A stretch of 64,000 bases of DNA from Bradyrhizobium sp. AZCC 1610 (GTDB lineage: Bacteria > Pseudomonadota > Alphaproteobacteria > Rhizobiales > Xanthobacteraceae), in contig NZ_JAZHRR010000001.1 in NCBI RefSeq assembly GCF_036924515.1, positions 5,179,001 to 5,243,000 of the forward strand, read 5' to 3'. This document shows, in pieces, positions 62,031 through 64,000 of this stretch. How positions within the stretch are numbered: position 1 is the first letter of the stretch; every line of letters begins with the position of its first letter. Under the pieces are notes generated by a model that saw only the letters and a list, made by a program, of their open reading frames with translations, made no database searches and had not been told where the DNA came from. Position numbers and translations under genes: made by a program.

Positions 62031-62076
62031 CTGGATCGCCCGCCCCAGTGCACAATTGCGCACAAGGCGGGCGACG
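62031..62076. repeat. Right half of the IS-interrupted palindromic repeat
   Basis: An 8-bp perfect stem (CGCCCGCC at 62037-62044 and GGCGGGCG at 62066-62073) contains an inner near-palindrome GTGCACAATTGCGCAC. It continues the element whose left half ends at 60315. Confidence 0.7.
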
Positions 62077-62411
62077 ACGGGCTGGGGTGAGGCGGCGCGA
62101 TGGATTGCTTCGCTGCGCTCGCAATGACGTGGATAGACATGGTTTCTCGATCTCGCGGCGCGCTGCGCCCGAGCTTTGCTGTAATTGCCGCCCCCGAAAT
62201 CAGAGGGCGCGGGGAAGGCCGGGTGCTGGCTGGCACGCGGCGGATTACGCTGTCGCCAATCCGCCCTACGGGCTGCGGCCTGAACACGAAATTTCGGCGC
62301 GAAGATGAAGGCCTGTTCATCAGCATTACATCGGACCGCACGCGAGCGGGAAAAAGCGGAACCTCGCCACGAGCGAGACGTTTGCTTGGTTGCTTGCAAC
62401 AGGAGAGACCA

Positions 62412-62675
62412 ATGCTGAAAACGTTGATTATCGTTTCGACCGTGCTGCTGACGACTGCGTCGTTTGCGCAGGGCACCGCGAAATCCCCGGGTTCCTCGGA
62501 AGTCGCCCCGGGACAGAAGATGCAGAAGAGCGAGACGGCGGTGGCACCGGGCAAGATGAAGAAGAGCAAGACGGCGGCGGCACCGGGCAAGATGCAGAAG
62601 AGCAAAGCTTCGACCGCGCCGGCGGCGTCGGAGCCGACGACGACCGGATCGGCCGCGACCAAAAAGAAGTATTAG
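62412..62675 (+). CDS. Small exported repeat protein
   Basis: 87 residues. A signal peptide ('MLKTLIIVSTVLLTTASFAQ') is followed by three near-repeats of about 12 residues, with variants of 'VAPGKMQKSKTA' (the APGKM units are spaced 12 apart), then an Ala/Thr-rich tail and 'KKKY'. Its Lys-rich repeats make it basic, which is common in small rhizobial periplasmic proteins with no known function. A ribosome-binding AGGAGAG precedes the ATG, and a strong palindromic terminator follows. Confidence 0.75.
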   Translation: MLKTLIIVSTVLLTTASFAQGTAKSPGSSEVAPGQKMQKSETAVAPGKMKKSKTAAAPGKMQKSKASTAPAASEPTTTGSAATKKKY

Positions 62676-62686
62676 TTATCTGACAG

Positions 62687-62714
62687 AACAGCCCGGCATC
62701 GATGCCGGGCTGTT
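62687..62714 (+). terminator. Strong intrinsic terminator
   Basis: AACAGCCCGGCATC is followed directly by its complement GATGCCGGGCTGTT, a 28-bp perfect palindrome, then TT. It starts 12 bp after the stop of the repeat-protein gene. Confidence 0.9.
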
Positions 62715-62945
62715 TTGCGTGCGCGTGTCCACAGATTCGATCTTTCTGCAGCTCTCGCGCGTCATTGGCGCAGTGCGATGCATCAATGGACCGCTTTCTC
62801 CCGCCGGAAAGCCGCTTCTGTGTCCCGCTGGTAACGATCACATTTAAAACGTGGGTATACCGCAATTTCGCGATGGAACGGACAAGCCGATTCGCTAGTT
62901 TTGAAGGCAGCGATTCTCAGAACTCGTGGATGGATGCAGGGACCG
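62715..62945. other. Spacer without a supported gene
   Basis: Open frames in this stretch lack a ribosome site or conserved character. Apart from the terminator before it, I see no repeat or hairpin. Confidence 0.4.
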
Positions 62946-63236
62946 ATGTTGCGACGCGTTATGCTGTTGAACCCGTTCGAAATCACCCAGGACCGGGTCA
63001 CCCAAGATCTTGTCCCCCAGGACCGGCCGCAGCCGGTCGAGCGGAAGGTGACGAATCGGGCTGCCCGTTCCACGCCGGTCTGCGACGCCTGCGGTTCCGA
63101 CGACATCATCTGCCACGCCACGGCGCAATGGAGCAACGAAGCGCAGGAATGGCAGCTCGCCAACACCTTCAACCAGCCGGCGCACTGCAATACCTGCCAG
63201 CACGACGGCAATCTGGTGTGGCTGACGCTGAATTAG
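62946..63236 (+). CDS. Small protein with CxxC zinc-ribbon pattern
   Basis: 96 residues. Two CxxC pairs ('PVCDACGSDDIICHA' and 'AHCNTCQHDGNLVWL') spaced about 30 residues apart, with the 'TAQWSNEAQEWQLAN' stretch between them, form a zinc-ribbon-like pattern. This kind of small protein is widespread in Rhizobiales without known function. The ATG at 62946 follows GCAGGG; a later ATG at 62961 and an upstream TTG are alternatives. The zinc site is inferred. Confidence 0.65.
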   Translation: MLRRVMLLNPFEITQDRVTQDLVPQDRPQPVERKVTNRAARSTPVCDACGSDDIICHATAQWSNEAQEWQLANTFNQPAHCNTCQHDGNLVWLTLN

Positions 63237-63267
63237 GGCGTAGTTGAGCGGCGGCATAACGCCTAGA

Positions 63268-63355
63268 GTAGCCCGGATGGAGCGCAGCGCAATCCGGGGA
63301 CCATTTCTCCGCTGAGCGACCTGTCCCGGATTGCGCTGCGCTCCATCCGGGCTAC
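63268..63355. repeat. 31-bp perfect inverted repeat
   Basis: GTAGCCCGGATGGAGCGCAG to CCGGG (31 bases) at 63268-63298 is mirrored exactly at 63325-63355, with 26 bases between. It is a known type of Rhizobiales palindromic element and would form a long stable hairpin in RNA or single-stranded DNA. It lies between the zinc-ribbon gene and the VOC gene. Confidence 0.9.
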
Positions 63356-63369
63356 GTTCATCGCACGCG

Positions 63370-63783
63370 TCAAATCTCCGCATACACCTCCAGCAGGTTT
63401 CCATCGGGATCCCTGAAGAACAGCGTGCGATGGCCGAAGGGCTGGTTCGTCGGCGGTTCGAGCAGATCGACGCCGTGCCGCACCAGCTCGTCGGCGCAGC
63501 GATCGACGTCATCGGCTGCAACCTTGAAGGCAAGCTGCAGCGAAGCGCTGCCGGTGGGCGTCGGTGCATCCTTCGCCGTCCGGCCCGGCCGCGCCAAGGC
63601 GAGCGTGTTGCGCCCAATCTGATATTCGATCCATCCCGCCGACAGCTCGCGCGTCAGCGGAAAGCGGAGGATGCCCTCATAGAAGCGGCGCATCGCCGCC
63701 ATGTCGCGCACGAAGATGACGGTGTAGTCGACGGCGCGGATGGACTGGAAGGGGGAAGTGGACGGAGGGTTTTGATCAGTCAC
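63370..63783 (-). CDS. VOC-family (glyoxalase/bleomycin-resistance-like) protein
   Basis: 137 residues. 'AVDYTVIFVRDMAAMRRFYEGILRFPLTREL' and 'FGHRTLFFRDPDGNLLEVYAEI' are the start and end of a single VOC module, and 'RDPDGN' is the usual closing motif. 'SLQLAFKVAADDVDRCADELVRHGVDLLEPP' lies between. The metal-ligand pattern is not complete, so the activity (glyoxalase, fosfomycin-type, or a binding protein) is unclear. The start is GTG (TDQNPPST) behind GGAG. Confidence 0.85.
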   Translation of the reverse strand: MTDQNPPSTSPFQSIRAVDYTVIFVRDMAAMRRFYEGILRFPLTRELSAGWIEYQIGRNTLALARPGRTAKDAPTPTGSASLQLAFKVAADDVDRCADELVRHGVDLLEPPTNQPFGHRTLFFRDPDGNLLEVYAEI

Positions 63784-63884
63784 GGCTGCATCTCCACTTG
63801 GCCCGCCACCATTGACGCGCTTATCACGACGTTAATTCCACCTAAAATAGACTGCCCAATCGCTTGAGAACAGAGAGATACGCA

Positions 63885-64000
63885 GTGGATTCGCTTGATG
63901 GCGTCTTACGTCTCTTCGGCCTGATCTTTGGTTGGCCGCTAGGCGTCTTCCGTCGTTGGCTGGATCGCCAGCCGCATCGCAACCCCTCGCAGATTTCACG
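63885..64000 (+). CDS. Possible start of a small gene (3' truncated by window edge)
   Basis: From a GTG at 63885 the frame is open to the window end: 'DSLDGVLRLFGLIFGWPLGVFRR'. It contains a hydrophobic patch that may be a membrane helix. A weak AGAGA lies upstream. I do not recognise the protein and cannot exclude a chance frame. Confidence 0.35.
   Translation, partial: MDSLDGVLRLFGLIFGWPLGVFRRWLDRQPHRNPSQIS

Noticed and set aside
62037..62073. Strong hairpin near the IS110 transposase, first considered as a bridge RNA
   Set aside because: It belongs to the interrupted palindromic repeat, outside the inferred IS end at 62030.
1..64000. CRISPR arrays, tRNA, rRNA or prophage genes
   Set aside because: No spaced direct-repeat array, cloverleaf, rRNA core sequence or phage structural gene was recognised by reading; a covariance-model search would be decisive.

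Overview
This window reads as about 64 kb of chromosome from a high-GC alphaproteobacterium of the Rhizobiales, most likely Bradyrhizobium or a close relative. Support comes from a single-gene cytochrome b/c1 fusion (fbcH type), a fused anthranilate synthase TrpE(G) behind a Trp-codon leader peptide, AT-rich Zur-type palindromes, DUF721/DciA, an isocitrate lyase divergent from a RamB-like regulator, and many Rhizobiales-style palindromic intergenic repeats. The genus is inferred from gene types and remembered repeat families; no search was run.

Layout. 0-5 kb: metabolic and regulatory genes (partial LysR regulator, GST, two NTF2/SnoaL proteins, an XRE regulator, FAD monooxygenase, thioesterase). 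5-16 kb: genome maintenance and envelope genes (mutY, dciA-like, a frameshifted DsbA-type oxidoreductase, smc, Rsm22-like methyltransferase, lemA plus an HtpX-like protease, two ParA/TraL-like P-loop ATPases, a GIY-YIG protein). 16-29 kb: apt, trpE(G) with its attenuator, an extradiol dioxygenase-like protein, an SDR protein, dienelactone hydrolase, the cytochrome bc1 operon, trmL-queE-queD, hemF and a HAD hydrolase. 29.3-34.9 kb: an accessory-looking stretch with long gene-poor spacers, orphan hypotheticals and a two-gene putative lipid unit (saccharopine-dehydrogenase-like reductase plus AGPS-like flavoprotein).

35-38.5 kb: a tightly overlapped minus-strand set (DUF1285, NUDIX, DUF6111, cca, tauE). 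38.7-45.5 kb: a moxR / DUF58 / BatA-DUF4159 / VWA-like membrane operon. 45.5-50.2 kb: a zinc-starvation locus with a COG0523 metallochaperone divergent from a His-rich exported protein and a TonB receptor, each arm carrying a Zur-like palindrome. 50-56.9 kb: a CPA2 antiporter, a GNAT protein, a broken glycosyltransferase, NUDIX, a frameshifted phosphoesterase and small membrane proteins. 56.9-60.2 kb: aceA and its divergent regulator. 60.3-62.0 kb: an intact IS110-family element that appears to split a palindromic repeat, allowing its ends and CT core to be read off. The window closes with small secreted or zinc-ribbon proteins, a VOC protein and a possible partial gene.

Three genes (dsbA-like, glycosyltransferase, phosphoesterase) each carry a one-base insertion next to G/C. 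Shared sequencing error is as likely as real decay. No rRNA, tRNA, CRISPR array or prophage was recognised.
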